Below, piece by piece: positions 17,634 to 28,235 of a stretch of DNA of 64,000 nt. Origin of the DNA: DASUPK01 sp963831605 (GTDB lineage Bacteria; Actinomycetota; Thermoleophilia; Solirubrobacterales; 70-9); the NCBI GenBank assembly GCA_963831605.1, contig CAWHQR010000001.1:202477-266476 (forward strand), read 5' to 3'. Under the pieces are notes generated by a model. The model was not told the DNA's origin. It saw only the letters and a program-made list of their open reading frames with translations, and did not search any database. The position numbers were made by a program, and so were the translations under genes. The first letter of the stretch is position 1. Each line of letters begins with the position of its first letter.

Positions 17634-19331
17634 ATGTCCCATCCCCACCCGCTCACCTGGCTGTACCGCAAGCTCGGACGCCGCTACCCGGCCTTTTTCA
17701 TCACGGTCGAGCTCCTGTCGGCGTTCCTGATCGCCACTGGTGCGGTCGCTCTGTTCAGCTTCTACTACAACGTCTCCAGCGGGGATTTCCTCAAGGTCCT
17801 CGCGGTCACGCTCGGACTCACCGCCATTGGGATCTCGTTCGTCATCTTCCGCGTGCTCAGGCGGCTGCAGCCGCTGACGGCGTGGATCGGAGGGGCGAGG
17901 TCCTCAGAGGAGACGGCGGAGGCCTGGCACGCAGCAGTGAACCTGCCGGTGGAGCTGATCCGGCGCGACTTCCTCGTGCCGGTTCTGGTCACGGTGCTCA
18001 CCGTCGTCGTCTCGATGGCGATTCTCGACCTGAGCTGGCCGGCCTTCTTCCCGATCACGATCGCGGCGCTGCTCACGGTCGGCTATGCCGCGACTCTGCA
18101 TTACCTGGCCCTCGAGCTCGGGCTGCGGCCGATCCTCTTCGACATCAATGCCTCCCTCGACATGCCGGTTCGGATCGACCGGCCGGTCGTGCCGCTGCGG
18201 GTCAAGCTGCTCGGCTCCCTGCCGCTGATCAACGTGATCACCGGCCTGGTGGTGGCGGCGCTCACCTCGAACGGGGGGGGCACGGACGCGCTGGGGATCA
18301 ACGTGCTGATCGCCCTGTTCGTCTCCTTCACGATCAGCTTCGAGCTGACCGTGCTGCTGACGCGCTCGATCCTGCGGCCGGTAGAGGACCTCGAAGCCGC
18401 CACCGAGCGGATCCGCCAGGGCCGCTTCGACGAGCACGTCCCAGTGACCACCTCGGACGAGTTCGGAGAGCTCTCCTCGGCGTTCAACCAGATGGTCGAT
18501 GGGCTGGCCGAGCGCGAGCGGCTGCGCGAAGCCTTCGGGACCTATCTGGACGAGGAGGTCGCCGCCCACCTGATCAACGAGGACTTCGAGCCTCACGGCC
18601 AGGAGGTGGAGGTCTCGCTCGTCTTCTGCGACGTCAGGGACTTCACCACGGCCGCCGCCGAATCCTCGGCCTCCGAGGTTGTGGCGCGGCTCAACGAGCT
18701 GTTCGAGTGCATCGTTCCGATCGTCGCCCAGCACCGTGGGCACATCGATCAGTTCATCGGCGATGCGGTGCTGGCCGTCTTCGGCGCGCCCGAGCAGGTC
18801 CCGCAGCACGCCGACCGCGCCGTGCAGTGCGCGATCGAGCTGGCGCGGACGATCAACAGCCGCAGGCCCGGCGGCTTCGAGGTGGGAATCGGCGTCAACT
18901 CCGGCAAGGTCGTCGCCGGCGCGATTGGTGGTGCCGGCCGCCTCTCCTTCAGTGTGATCGGCGACGCCGTCAACCTCTGCTCACGGGTCGAGGCCGCGAC
19001 CCGGGAAACCGGTGATCCGGTCCTGATCACGGCAGACACCCGCGCCCTGCTCTCCGAGACGATCGAGATTGAGCCACGCGGCGAGCGGGAGATCCGCGGC
19101 TACGAGCGGAGGGTTGACCTGTACGCGCCCGTGGTCCCGACGGCGCTCAATACCGGCCCGGGAGCCGACGTGAGCGACCCGCTCGGTGAGCCGGTCGTGG
19201 GCGGACTCGGGCGGGCGCCCGTCCCAGGGGATGGCCTCGGCCGCCGCTCTCGCCCGGGCCCCGGTGTCGGGCGCGCGGGGACGAGCCAGGACCGCGGCCT
19301 CGGACGGACGCACACGCTGCCCGGTTCTTAA
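17634..19331 (+). CDS. Membrane-bound class III adenylate/guanylate cyclase with HAMP domain
   Basis: A 565-residue protein with six predicted membrane helices (residues about 20-240), a HAMP domain (RPVEDLEAATERIRQGRFDE), and a class III cyclase domain (about 325-500), the layout of Mycobacterium Rv1318c-type cyclases. Metal aspartates are present (VFCDVRDFT, IGDAVLAVFG), as are the transition-state residues in GDAVNLCSRVEA. The position usually held by the purine-recognising Lys (KFIGD) is Gln here (DQFIGD). The Gly/Arg-rich C-terminal tail of about 45 residues is low complexity. It would make cAMP in response to a membrane or lipid signal. Confidence 0.88.
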   Translation: MSHPHPLTWLYRKLGRRYPAFFITVELLSAFLIATGAVALFSFYYNVSSGDFLKVLAVTLGLTAIGISFVIFRVLRRLQPLTAWIGGARSSEETAEAWHAAVNLPVELIRRDFLVPVLVTVLTVVVSMAILDLSWPAFFPITIAALLTVGYAATLHYLALELGLRPILFDINASLDMPVRIDRPVVPLRVKLLGSLPLINVITGLVVAALTSNGGGTDALGINVLIALFVSFTISFELTVLLTRSILRPVEDLEAATERIRQGRFDEHVPVTTSDEFGELSSAFNQMVDGLAERERLREAFGTYLDEEVAAHLINEDFEPHGQEVEVSLVFCDVRDFTTAAAESSASEVVARLNELFECIVPIVAQHRGHIDQFIGDAVLAVFGAPEQVPQHADRAVQCAIELARTINSRRPGGFEVGIGVNSGKVVAGAIGGAGRLSFSVIGDAVNLCSRVEAATRETGDPVLITADTRALLSETIEIEPRGEREIRGYERRVDLYAPVVPTALNTGPGADVSDPLGEPVVGGLGRAPVPGDGLGRRSRPGPGVGRAGTSQDRGLGRTHTLPGS

Positions 19332-19381
19332 CGGACGATCACTCTCTGAGTAGGTAGAGCGCGGGCCCGGACGGGAAGTCA

Positions 19382-19416
19382 GTGGGCCGCCGCCCATCCG
19401 GGAGGCGGCGGCCCAC
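19382..19416 (+). terminator. Strong hairpin after the cyclase gene
   Basis: A perfect 13-bp stem (GTGGGCCGCCGCC with GGCGGCGGCCCAC) around a 9-base loop, 50 bases after the cyclase stop. No U-run follows, so it could be a factor-assisted terminator or an mRNA-stabilising hairpin. Confidence 0.6.
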
Positions 19417-19558
19417 GAACCTCTACGCCCCAAGTGACCCCCGGCGTGTGGTGACTATCGGACAACGACCCGGCTGCCTGCAACCTCGCAATTCGGTAAA
19501 TCACCCACGCGGAGTACGGGAAGTCAGATGCCCTGCGGCTGGTCCTCATACTGCGGGC

Positions 19559-20311
19559 ATGGCGGATCCGTCGAATCCACTCGAACCACCGAAGGGCGTG
19601 CCGGAGAAGGCACTCGACGCTCTCTACACGGGGCCGCTGGAGGAGTTCACATCCGCCCGGAACGCGCTGGCGAAGGAGCTCGGCTCGGACTGGGTCAAGG
19701 CGCTGCCGAAGCCGAGCAGCGCGGCCTGGCTCGTCAACCAGCTATCGGCACGGATGGCCGGCGAGGTCGCCGAACTGCTCGAGCTGGGGCGGGAGCTGCG
19801 CGCGGCGCAGGAGGAGATGCTGGCCGGCTCGCCCGACGCGGACAAGCTGCGCGAAAGCGCGCAGCGGGAGCAGAGAGCCGTCGACTCGCTGACCCGGGCC
19901 GCCGAGGCGATCGGCCGTGAGCACGGGGTGGGGGCGCAGATCCTGACCCGTGTCGGCGAGACGTTGCAGGCCGCCGCCGGCGATCCCGAGCTCGCCGAGG
20001 CGATCGAGCGGGGTCGCGTGGTCCGCGAGCAGCGGGCGGCATCCGTCGGTCTGCTCGGCACCGCGGCGCCGGCTCAGCGCCCCCGCCGAAAGGGCGGCAA
20101 GGATCGCGAGGCGGCTGACCGGCGCGCGCGTCAGCAACAGGCGAAGCGGCGTAAGGCGGCCGAGCGCAAGCTCGCCGCGACGGAGAGGGCTCTCGAGCGA
20201 GAGCGCGCCAAGCTCGACCGTGCGCGGGAGACCATGGAGGGCGCGGAACGCCGCGTGCACGAAGCCGAGCTCGACGCGCACGCCGCGCGGCGGGAGCTGG
20301 ACGAGCTGTAG
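19559..20311 (+). CDS. Hypothetical coiled-coil protein, 250 aa
   Basis: No family function recognised. Residues 1-150 are helical with a conserved-looking N-terminus (PLEEFTSARNALAKELG, then KPSSAAWLVNQLSA). Residues about 165-250 are an Arg/Lys/Ala/Glu-rich coiled coil (KRRKAAERKLAATERALERE). The start is the ATG at 19559. It ends 11 bases before the ThDP enzyme, so the two may be co-transcribed. The basic coiled coil suggests nucleic-acid or scaffold contact, but this is a guess. Confidence 0.75.
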   Translation: MADPSNPLEPPKGVPEKALDALYTGPLEEFTSARNALAKELGSDWVKALPKPSSAAWLVNQLSARMAGEVAELLELGRELRAAQEEMLAGSPDADKLRESAQREQRAVDSLTRAAEAIGREHGVGAQILTRVGETLQAAAGDPELAEAIERGRVVREQRAASVGLLGTAAPAQRPRRKGGKDREAADRRARQQQAKRRKAAERKLAATERALERERAKLDRARETMEGAERRVHEAELDAHAARRELDEL

Positions 20312-20322
20312 TCTCGGCCGAG

Positions 20323-21990
20323 ATGGCCGAGAAGGTCGACGAGAGGGCCGAGGGCGCCGAAACCCACGAGAACGCGGGTCCGGTGCACGGCGGACGGCTG
20401 GTCGCACAGGCGATGCGCAGCCGCGGCGCATCCAAGCTCTTCACGCTTTCCGGCGGCCACCTCTTCTCCATCTTCGACGGCTGCAAGGCGGAGGGGATCG
20501 ACGTGATCGACACCCGCCACGAACAGTCCGCCGTCTTCGCGGCGATCGGCTGGGCGAAGGCAAGGCGCGAGCCCGGCATCTGCGCGCTGACCGCCGGCTG
20601 TGGCGTCACCAACGGGATGAGCGGGATCGCCTCAGCCCAGGCGGACGGTGTCCCGCTCGTCGCCCTCGGCGGCCGGGCGCCCGAGATGAGGTGGGGGAGC
20701 GGCTCGCTCCAGGAGATCGACCACCTGCCCTTCGTCTCGCCGCTGGTCAAGTCGGCGCAGACCGTGAAGGATCCGGGAAAGATCGCGCGGACGACCGCCG
20801 AGGCGATCGACACCGCCGCGACCCCGCCCCTGGGCCCGACCTTCGTCGACTACCCGCTGGACGTCGTCTTCTCGGAGGCCGACTCGGAGATCCCTGATCC
20901 GCCCGCGCAGTCCGACCGTTCCGCCGAGGGCGCCGGCCGCGTCGCGAAGATGCTCTCCGAAGCAGAGCGGCCGGCGATCATGGCCGGCTCCAACCTCTAT
21001 TGGGCGCAGGCCGAGACCGAGCTGCGGGCGCTCGCCGAGGCGCTCGGCATTCCCGTCTTCCTCAACGGCCTCGGCCGCGGTTGCCTGGCTCCCGACCATG
21101 AGCTCTACTTCTCCCGCGCGCGCGGCGCGGGGCTTGCGGGCTGCGACGTCTGCCTGGTGATCGGTGTCCCTCTTGACTTCCGGCTGGGCTTCGGCGCCTC
21201 GATCGCCGAGGACGCGACCCTGGTCCAACTGGACTTCGTGCCGCCGAAGCTGGAGAAGACGCGCCTGCCCGACCTCGCGCTCGCGGGTGACATCGGCGCG
21301 ACGCTGACCGAGATCCGCGAGGCCGCCAAGGCCTCTCCGAAGCGGACGGCCCCCTGGGTGGAGGAGCTCTGCCGGGTCGAGGTCGAGAAGCGGGCGGAGG
21401 AACAGGAGATGCTCGACGACGATCGCTCCCCGCTCCATCCGATGCGCATCTACAGGGAGCTCGGGAACTTCCTCGACCGCGACGCAATCGTGGTCGGCGA
21501 CGGCGGCGACTTCGTCAGCTTCGCCGGCCGCGTCTGGGAGACGTGGGAGCCCGGCACCTGGATGGACCCCGGCCCGTACGGTTGCCTCGGCGCCGGCCCG
21601 GGTCAGGCGATGGGTGCGAAGCTCGCTCACCCCGAGCGCCAGGTCTGTCTCCTGCTCGGCGACGGAGCCTTCGGCTTCTCCGGGATGGAGTTCGACACGA
21701 TGGCCCGCCACAACCTGCCGATCGTCGCGGTGATGGGAAACAACGGCATCTGGGCCCTCGAACACCATCCGATGAAGTTCCTCTACGGGTACTCGCTCGC
21801 CGCCGAGCTGCGCCCCGAGACGCGCTACGACGAGGTCGTCTCCGCCCTCGGTTGTCACGGCGAGCTGGTGCGGTCCCCCGATGAACTTCGGCCCGCGCTT
21901 GACCGAGCGTTCGCCTCGGGCAAGCCGGCGCTGGTCAACGTGATCACCGACCCCGAGGTCGTGTACCCGCGCAGAGCCAACCTGGCGTAG
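20323..21990 (+). CDS. ThDP-dependent acetolactate synthase-like enzyme (IlvG/HACL-type)
   Basis: A 555-residue thiamine-diphosphate enzyme closely resembling mycobacterial IlvG (Rv1820). The activating glutamate is in DTRHEQSAVFAA, the ThDP/Mg motif runs from GDGAFGFSGMEFDTM to GNNGIWALE, and GGHLFSIFDGC is shared with IlvG-like proteins. No small regulatory IlvN subunit or other branched-chain genes are nearby, so a 2-hydroxyacyl-CoA lyase or oxalyl-CoA decarboxylase-like role is an alternative to acetolactate synthesis. Length and domain order are normal. Confidence 0.85.
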   Translation: MAEKVDERAEGAETHENAGPVHGGRLVAQAMRSRGASKLFTLSGGHLFSIFDGCKAEGIDVIDTRHEQSAVFAAIGWAKARREPGICALTAGCGVTNGMSGIASAQADGVPLVALGGRAPEMRWGSGSLQEIDHLPFVSPLVKSAQTVKDPGKIARTTAEAIDTAATPPLGPTFVDYPLDVVFSEADSEIPDPPAQSDRSAEGAGRVAKMLSEAERPAIMAGSNLYWAQAETELRALAEALGIPVFLNGLGRGCLAPDHELYFSRARGAGLAGCDVCLVIGVPLDFRLGFGASIAEDATLVQLDFVPPKLEKTRLPDLALAGDIGATLTEIREAAKASPKRTAPWVEELCRVEVEKRAEEQEMLDDDRSPLHPMRIYRELGNFLDRDAIVVGDGGDFVSFAGRVWETWEPGTWMDPGPYGCLGAGPGQAMGAKLAHPERQVCLLLGDGAFGFSGMEFDTMARHNLPIVAVMGNNGIWALEHHPMKFLYGYSLAAELRPETRYDEVVSALGCHGELVRSPDELRPALDRAFASGKPALVNVITDPEVVYPRRANLA

Positions 21991-22000
21991 CCGCGGCGGC

Positions 22001-22741
22001 TCAGCCGAGGATGTTGACCGCTCGGGCGACGACGAGCCCGATGGTGACGATCGCCGCCGTCCCCTGGATCCCCATCAGCAGCTTCGCCGTCTGGGTGATG
22101 GGCATCGTGTCGGTCGGGCTGAAGGCGGTGGCGTTGGTGAGTGCCGTGTACAGGTAGTCGAGAAACGTTGGCCGCCAGTTCTTGCCCATCGGCGTGTATT
22201 TGGCGGTGTCGCTGTCCATCTGGGGAAAGAAGAAGTCCGGCCATGGCTCACGGGTCGTCGTGTGGCGGTTCAGCGGACCGCCTCGGTCGAGGTCCCAGTA
22301 GATGACGGAGAAGAGCAGGATGTTGGTGACCCAGAGCACCACGCCTGAGCCGATCAGGGCGTCACCTCCGGTCTTCCCGCCGACGATCAGGAAATGGACG
22401 AGCAGCCCGAGCGAGACGAGGTAGGTCAACGTCACGAGACCGAGGATCGTCCAGAGCAGACCACGCTGATGACGCCACCTGACTCGGTTCGCACGGTGCG
22501 GCGCGACCACGATGAGCGTGAGCAGGAGAAGGCCCTCGACCGAGGGGATCAGCCACTTCGGGCCGATCACGAGCTTGTCGGAGAGCGCAAGATGCAGAAA
22601 GATCGCGATCGCCACGGCGAGCTGTGCCGGCCAGAGGGGATCGCCGTGGTGGATCCGCTCGTCGAGGCGGTCGACCTCGCGCCGCAGGTGCGCGGGCGGA
22701 TGCTTCCGGATCGCGGGAGCCGCGCTGGCTTGATCGGCCAT
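22001..22741 (-). CDS. Multi-spanning membrane protein, DUF1345/ion-channel-like C-terminus
   Basis: A 246-residue membrane protein with about five hydrophobic helices. The last third (YLYTALTNATAFSPTDTMPI, then AKLLMGIQGTAAIVTI) resembles the pore-helix and inner-helix arrangement of two-helix channels, but the TVGYG selectivity filter is replaced by AFSPTD, so potassium selectivity is not supported. The start is ATG 22741; upstream in-frame codons would overlap RecQ. Transport function is possible but unproven. Confidence 0.7.
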   Translation of the reverse strand: MADQASAAPAIRKHPPAHLRREVDRLDERIHHGDPLWPAQLAVAIAIFLHLALSDKLVIGPKWLIPSVEGLLLLTLIVVAPHRANRVRWRHQRGLLWTILGLVTLTYLVSLGLLVHFLIVGGKTGGDALIGSGVVLWVTNILLFSVIYWDLDRGGPLNRHTTTREPWPDFFFPQMDSDTAKYTPMGKNWRPTFLDYLYTALTNATAFSPTDTMPITQTAKLLMGIQGTAAIVTIGLVVARAVNILG

Positions 22742-22794
22742 CGGCACCGGCGAGGCTAGAGGCGCCTCAGGACGGCAGCGGGGAGACGACGCCG

Positions 22795-24600
<1,806 letters not shown>

Positions 24601-24728
24601 CTCCGGGAAAGAGGCCTGGGCCAGATTTTCACCCCACTGGGTCACCGGCTCACCATGGCGGAGCGGGCGGTCGGACCGCTGCAGGTCAGGCGCCGCGGGC
24701 CAGGATCGTCGCCAGGAACTCCGACGGA

Positions 24729-25157
24729 TCAGCCACGGGCTGACTTGACGCGCTCCACGATCGTCTGTGCCCGGCGCGAGATCCCGGCCGGGGTGTGGCG
24801 GAAGGGCCGGCGCTTGCCGCGGTGGTACGGGAAGCTCGATGACTCCCGCGGGCCGAGCGTCAGATCGATGACACGGCCTTCGCCGTCGACCAGCCACCAG
24901 TGGCTCTTGCTCCGGCGCTTCAGCTGGATGGGATGCAGGCCGGCGTCGTACCCGCCGGCGAGGTGGAAGTAGGCCTCCGCGGCGATGTAGGCGAAGCCGT
25001 CGAAACGCCCGAAGCCGCTGCGGTACTGATCCTGGGCGAGCTCGTCGGTCAGCGCGGCCTGGACCGCTCGCTTGAGCTTGTCCGCGGGCGCCAGGACGAC
25101 CTTCGAGTTGGACCGCCTGGCGCCCGCGGAGGACCTGCTTGGACGGGAGGGACTCAC
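24729..25157 (-). CDS. Hypothetical protein, 142 aa
   Basis: Function not recognised. Compact alpha/beta sequence with a distinctive centre (GGYDAGLHPIQLKRRSKSHWW, then VDGEGRVIDLTLGP), a pattern resembling small papain-fold-like or phage/plasmid proteins where HW and D residues are clustered, but no triad can be assigned. The N-terminus is Ser/Arg-rich; GTG at 25157 is the inferred start, as further upstream the frame overlaps the zinc-ribbon gene. It lies between recQ and small zinc-ribbon genes on the same strand. Confidence 0.65.
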   Translation of the reverse strand: MSPSRPSRSSAGARRSNSKVVLAPADKLKRAVQAALTDELAQDQYRSGFGRFDGFAYIAAEAYFHLAGGYDAGLHPIQLKRRSKSHWWLVDGEGRVIDLTLGPRESSSFPYHRGKRRPFRHTPAGISRRAQTIVERVKSARG

Positions 25158-25210
25158 TGCGGCTCCTAAGCCGGCGGCGCTGGAAGTTCTCCCCCGGGAA
25201 GCGAAGCCGT

Positions 25211-25405
25211 CTAGCGGGCGAGCCTGGCGGCCACACCCACCGGGATCGGCCGGCCCATGTGGAGCGCGACCATGCCGCGGAACTCGTCCGTGGTCTGCGG
25301 GCCCCAGAGAGCGGAGTGGCAGGGGTTGCAGAGCGTCTCGCCGGCTGGGGACTGCTTGCCGTCGGCGAAGATCTCGGTCAGGCACTGGGTGCAGTGCTGT
25401 CTCAT
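25211..25405 (-). CDS. Small zinc-ribbon protein, 64 aa
   Basis: Two CxxC knuckles (CTQC at residues 5-8 and CNPC near 26-29) form a single zinc ribbon, followed by a short helical tail. No enzymatic motif. Such proteins usually bind nucleic acid or stabilise a partner. It lies on the same strand as the hypothetical gene at 24,729 and may be co-transcribed with it. ATG start. Confidence 0.65.
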   Translation of the reverse strand: MRQHCTQCLTEIFADGKQSPAGETLCNPCHSALWGPQTTDEFRGMVALHMGRPIPVGVAARLAR

Positions 25406-25462
25406 GGCCCTAGATATCGGCAGCCGGCAGCGAATTCGTGAGTCCGGGGAGCATCCGGACGA

Positions 25463-25672
25463 TCAGGATCTGAGCCCCGCTATACGGCCCTCGCGCATGA
25501 GCCGCCGCAAGCCATTGCGTAGGTGCCGCTCCTCCTCCGAACCCTGCAGATGCGTCGTCCGCACGATCACCGCCGGGCGTCCGGCGTAGAGGAACTCGCT
25601 GGTGTTCCTCACGGCTAGCTCGTCGAGCTCCTGGCCCGGTTCATCTGCTCCGTGGTCCTCGTCTTCACGCAT
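25463..25672 (-). CDS. Hypothetical protein, 69 aa
   Basis: Small acidic protein with no recognised domain; the middle (FLYAGRPAVIVRTTHLQGSE) looks like a strand-turn-strand and the C-terminus like a basic helix (HLRNGLRRLMREGR). The start is well supported by AAGGAGG about ten bases upstream of the ATG at 25672, the main reason for calling it a real gene. No neighbour suggests a function. Confidence 0.65.
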   Translation of the reverse strand: MREDEDHGADEPGQELDELAVRNTSEFLYAGRPAVIVRTTHLQGSEEERHLRNGLRRLMREGRIAGLRS

Positions 25673-25787
25673 TTCGTAGATCCCTCCTTGGATCCGCTGG
25701 CCTGCTTACTGAACGCATGCCCGGATTCCAGCGGTTTACGCGCGATCCACGGGTTGCCGGCGAGACAGCCCGGGTAGTGTGGCTGTC

Positions 25788-26780
25788 ATGGAATTCCGCA
25801 AGCTCGGCAGCTCGGACATCGAGGTCTCGCAGATCTCCCTCGGCTCCTGGCTCACCTACGGGGCCGGTGTGGAGCGCGAGCACACCGAGGCCTGCACGAA
25901 GGCCGCCTTCGAGGCCGGGATCAACTTCTTCGACACCGCCAACGTCTACGGCAGCGGCGCCGCCGAGACAGCCTGGGGCGAGGTGCTCAAGGACTTCGAT
26001 CGCTCGAGCTACGTCCTCGCCACCAAGGTCTTCTTCCCGATGTCGGACACCGACCGCGGTCTTTCCCGAGAGCAGATCCACAAGCAGATCGACAAGTCGC
26101 TCGAGCGCCTGCAGACGGACTACGTCGACCTCTACCAGTGCCACCGCCCGGATCCCGAGACCCCGATCGAGGAGACGATGGAGGCGCTCACCGAGGTCTG
26201 CGAGGCCGGGAAGGCACGGGAGATCGGATTCAGCGAGTGGACCGTCGAGCAGGTTCAAGCCGGGCTCGACGTGCCGGACGCCAAGGACTGGGTCTCCTCC
26301 CAGCCGCAGTACAACATGATCTGGCGCGCTCCCGAGGCGGAGCTGATCCCCTTCTGCGAGGAGCACGACATCTCCCAGATCGTCTGGTCGCCGCTGGCCC
26401 AGGGAGTGCTCGCCGGCAAATACAAGCCGGGCGAGCCGGTTCCGGAGGACTCCCGGATGGCCTCCGACGCGATGAACTGGGCGATGGACCGCTACATGCG
26501 CGACGACGTTCTCGAGGCCGTCCAGCGCCTGGTTCCGGTCGCCGAGCAGGCGGGACTCAGCATGACGACGATGGCCCTCGCCTGGATCCTCCGCCAGAAG
26601 AACGTCGCCTCCTGCATCATCGGCGCCTCGCGGCCGGAGCAGGTTTTCTCGAATGCCGAGGCCGCCGGCGTCGAGCTCTCACAGGACACGCTCGACGCGA
26701 TCGACGAAGCGCTCGACGGCGTTGCCGTCACCGGGCCCCGCTTGGCGAACTTCGTCACCGAGGGCGTCAAGCACCGCTAG
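25788..26780 (+). CDS. Aldo/keto reductase, KCAB/YghZ-like
   Basis: A 330-residue TIM-barrel NADPH-dependent reductase. The catalytic tetrad is complete: D49, Y54 (FFDTANVYG), K80 (LATKVFF) and H119 (YQCHRPD). The cofactor-binding end carries IIGASRPEQV. The length and the insert after SPLAQGVLAGKY match the voltage-gated K+ channel beta-subunit-like group, which reduces small aldehydes including methylglyoxal. Start ATG 25788. The stop is followed without a gap by a broken polyamine-binding gene. Confidence 0.88.
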   Translation: MEFRKLGSSDIEVSQISLGSWLTYGAGVEREHTEACTKAAFEAGINFFDTANVYGSGAAETAWGEVLKDFDRSSYVLATKVFFPMSDTDRGLSREQIHKQIDKSLERLQTDYVDLYQCHRPDPETPIEETMEALTEVCEAGKAREIGFSEWTVEQVQAGLDVPDAKDWVSSQPQYNMIWRAPEAELIPFCEEHDISQIVWSPLAQGVLAGKYKPGEPVPEDSRMASDAMNWAMDRYMRDDVLEAVQRLVPVAEQAGLSMTTMALAWILRQKNVASCIIGASRPEQVFSNAEAAGVELSQDTLDAIDEALDGVAVTGPRLANFVTEGVKHR

Positions 26781-27357
26781 GTGACGATGCTGACCGAGCT
26801 CCGCGACTCGGTCCCGATGACCCTCAAGTGCATGGGGATCGATCCCGGACAAGGCGACCGAGGCCCAGTGGCTCTCCGCCGTCGACAAGATCAAGCAGGA
26901 GAAGGACTCGGGCCAGATCCGCGCCTTCACCGGCAACGACTACATCCGCGGACTGTCGAACGGCGACATCGCGATCGCCCTCGGCTGGTCCGGCGACGCG
27001 GTCCAGCTCCAGGCCGACAACCCGAACATCAAGTTCGTGATGCCCAAGGAGGGCTGCATGTTCTGGTCGACGAGCATGGAGATCCCGCAGGGCGCCTCCG
27101 ATCCCCAGGCCGCCGAGAAGTTCATGAACTACGTCTACGACCCGCAGAACCAGGCGCAGATCGCCCGCTGGGTCAATTACGTCACGCCGGTCGCCGGCGT
27201 CAAGCAGATCTTCGAGAAGACCGACCCCGAGCTCGCCAACGACCCGCTGATCTTCCCGAGCACGGCGTACACGAAGAACTGCACGTACGAGCCGGTGCTG
27301 GCCGGGCCGATGGGCGATCGGATCACCAAGGCCTTCCAGACGGTCATCACCGGCTGA
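26781..27357 (+). pseudogene. C-terminal remnant of a PotD/spermidine-putrescine ABC binding protein, frameshifted
   Basis: About 190 codons of the C-terminal lobe of a polyamine-binding protein. The first 25 codons (MLTELRDSVPMTLKCMGIDP) are in one frame. Then one extra G near 26,850 shifts the frame and homology continues (KATEAQWLSAVDKIKQEK, LGWSGDAVQLQADNP, FPSTAYTKNCTYEPVL) to the stop at 27357. The N-terminal lobe and signal peptide are absent and the fragment abuts the aldo/keto reductase stop, so it cannot be functional. Confidence 0.75.
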
Positions 27358-27362
27358 CGCCG

Positions 27363-28235
27363 ATGCGGACGCTCTCGATCGCAGCGCTGCAGACGGCGCC
27401 GGTCCCGCGCGACCCCGAGGCCACCCTCGAGCGCCTCGCGGAGCGCGCCCCGGCGATCCGGGCCGCCGTCCCGCACGTCCAGCTCCTCGTCCTTCCCGAG
27501 CTTCATCTGGCGGCCGTTCCCGGCCTGCTTGATGAGGGCGATGGCTATGCCGAGTCGGTTGCCGTGCGGTTGCCGGACTCGCTGACCGAGCGGCTCGGCG
27601 CGATCGCCCAGCAGGCGAAGCTCTGGATCGTCGCCGGCTCGGTCTACGAGCGATCGGACGAGGATCAGATCCACAACACGGCCATCGTGATCAGCCCGGA
27701 CGGCGACCTGTTCGCCCGTTACCGCAAGGTCTTCCCCTGGCGTCCGACTGAGCGAACCGTGCCCGGCGACGGCTTCGTCACTTTCGACATCCCCGACGTC
27801 GGCCGGATCGGCCTGGCGATCTGTTACGACGGCTTCTTCCCCGAGGTGATCCGCCAGCTCGCCTGGCTCGGCGCCGAGGTCGTGATCCAGCCGACGCTGA
27901 CGACGACCTCCGACCGCGAGGCCGAGCTGGTCGCCGCTCGCGCCAACGCGATCTTCAACCAGCTCTACGTCGTCAACGTCAACGCCTCGCAGCCGGCAGC
28001 GCTTGGCCGTAGCGTGATCGTCGATCCCGAGGGTCTCGTCCGGGCTCAGGCCGGGGAGGGGGAGGAGCTGCTCACCGACGTGCTCGACCTGGAGGCCGTG
28101 GAGCGGGTCCGTCGCTTCGGAATCGCCGGCGTCTCGCGGATGTGGGAGCAGCTCGACTCGATGGACGGCGACGGGCCCGAGCTGCCGATGTATGGCGGAC
28201 GGATTCGCCCGCGCCCAGATGCGAAGCGCTCCTAG
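27363..28235 (+). CDS. Carbon-nitrogen hydrolase (nitrilase superfamily)
   Basis: A 290-residue amidase-fold enzyme with the Glu-Lys-Cys triad E46 (VLPELHL), K122 (YRKVFPW) and C154 (AICYDGFFPE). The length fits the aliphatic amidase / N-carbamoyl-polyamine amidase groups. It follows the polyamine-binding remnant by five bases, so the pair may descend from a polyamine or amide catabolic cluster; that link is inference. Start ATG 27363; the stop overlaps the convergent hydrolase by four bases. Confidence 0.85.
   Translation: MRTLSIAALQTAPVPRDPEATLERLAERAPAIRAAVPHVQLLVLPELHLAAVPGLLDEGDGYAESVAVRLPDSLTERLGAIAQQAKLWIVAGSVYERSDEDQIHNTAIVISPDGDLFARYRKVFPWRPTERTVPGDGFVTFDIPDVGRIGLAICYDGFFPEVIRQLAWLGAEVVIQPTLTTTSDREAELVAARANAIFNQLYVVNVNASQPAALGRSVIVDPEGLVRAQAGEGEELLTDVLDLEAVERVRRFGIAGVSRMWEQLDSMDGDGPELPMYGGRIRPRPDAKRS

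Noticed and set aside
24645..25236. RecQ N-terminal extension to an 813-residue protein
   Set aside because: The extension overlaps the 24,729 gene on the same strand and has no helicase homology; starts at 24600 or 24645 fit the family.
26781..28235. One continuous 484-codon frame from the polyamine remnant into the nitrilase
   Set aside because: The first 194 codons are out of frame with the binding-protein homology for most of their length; the nitrilase starts at its own ATG 27363.
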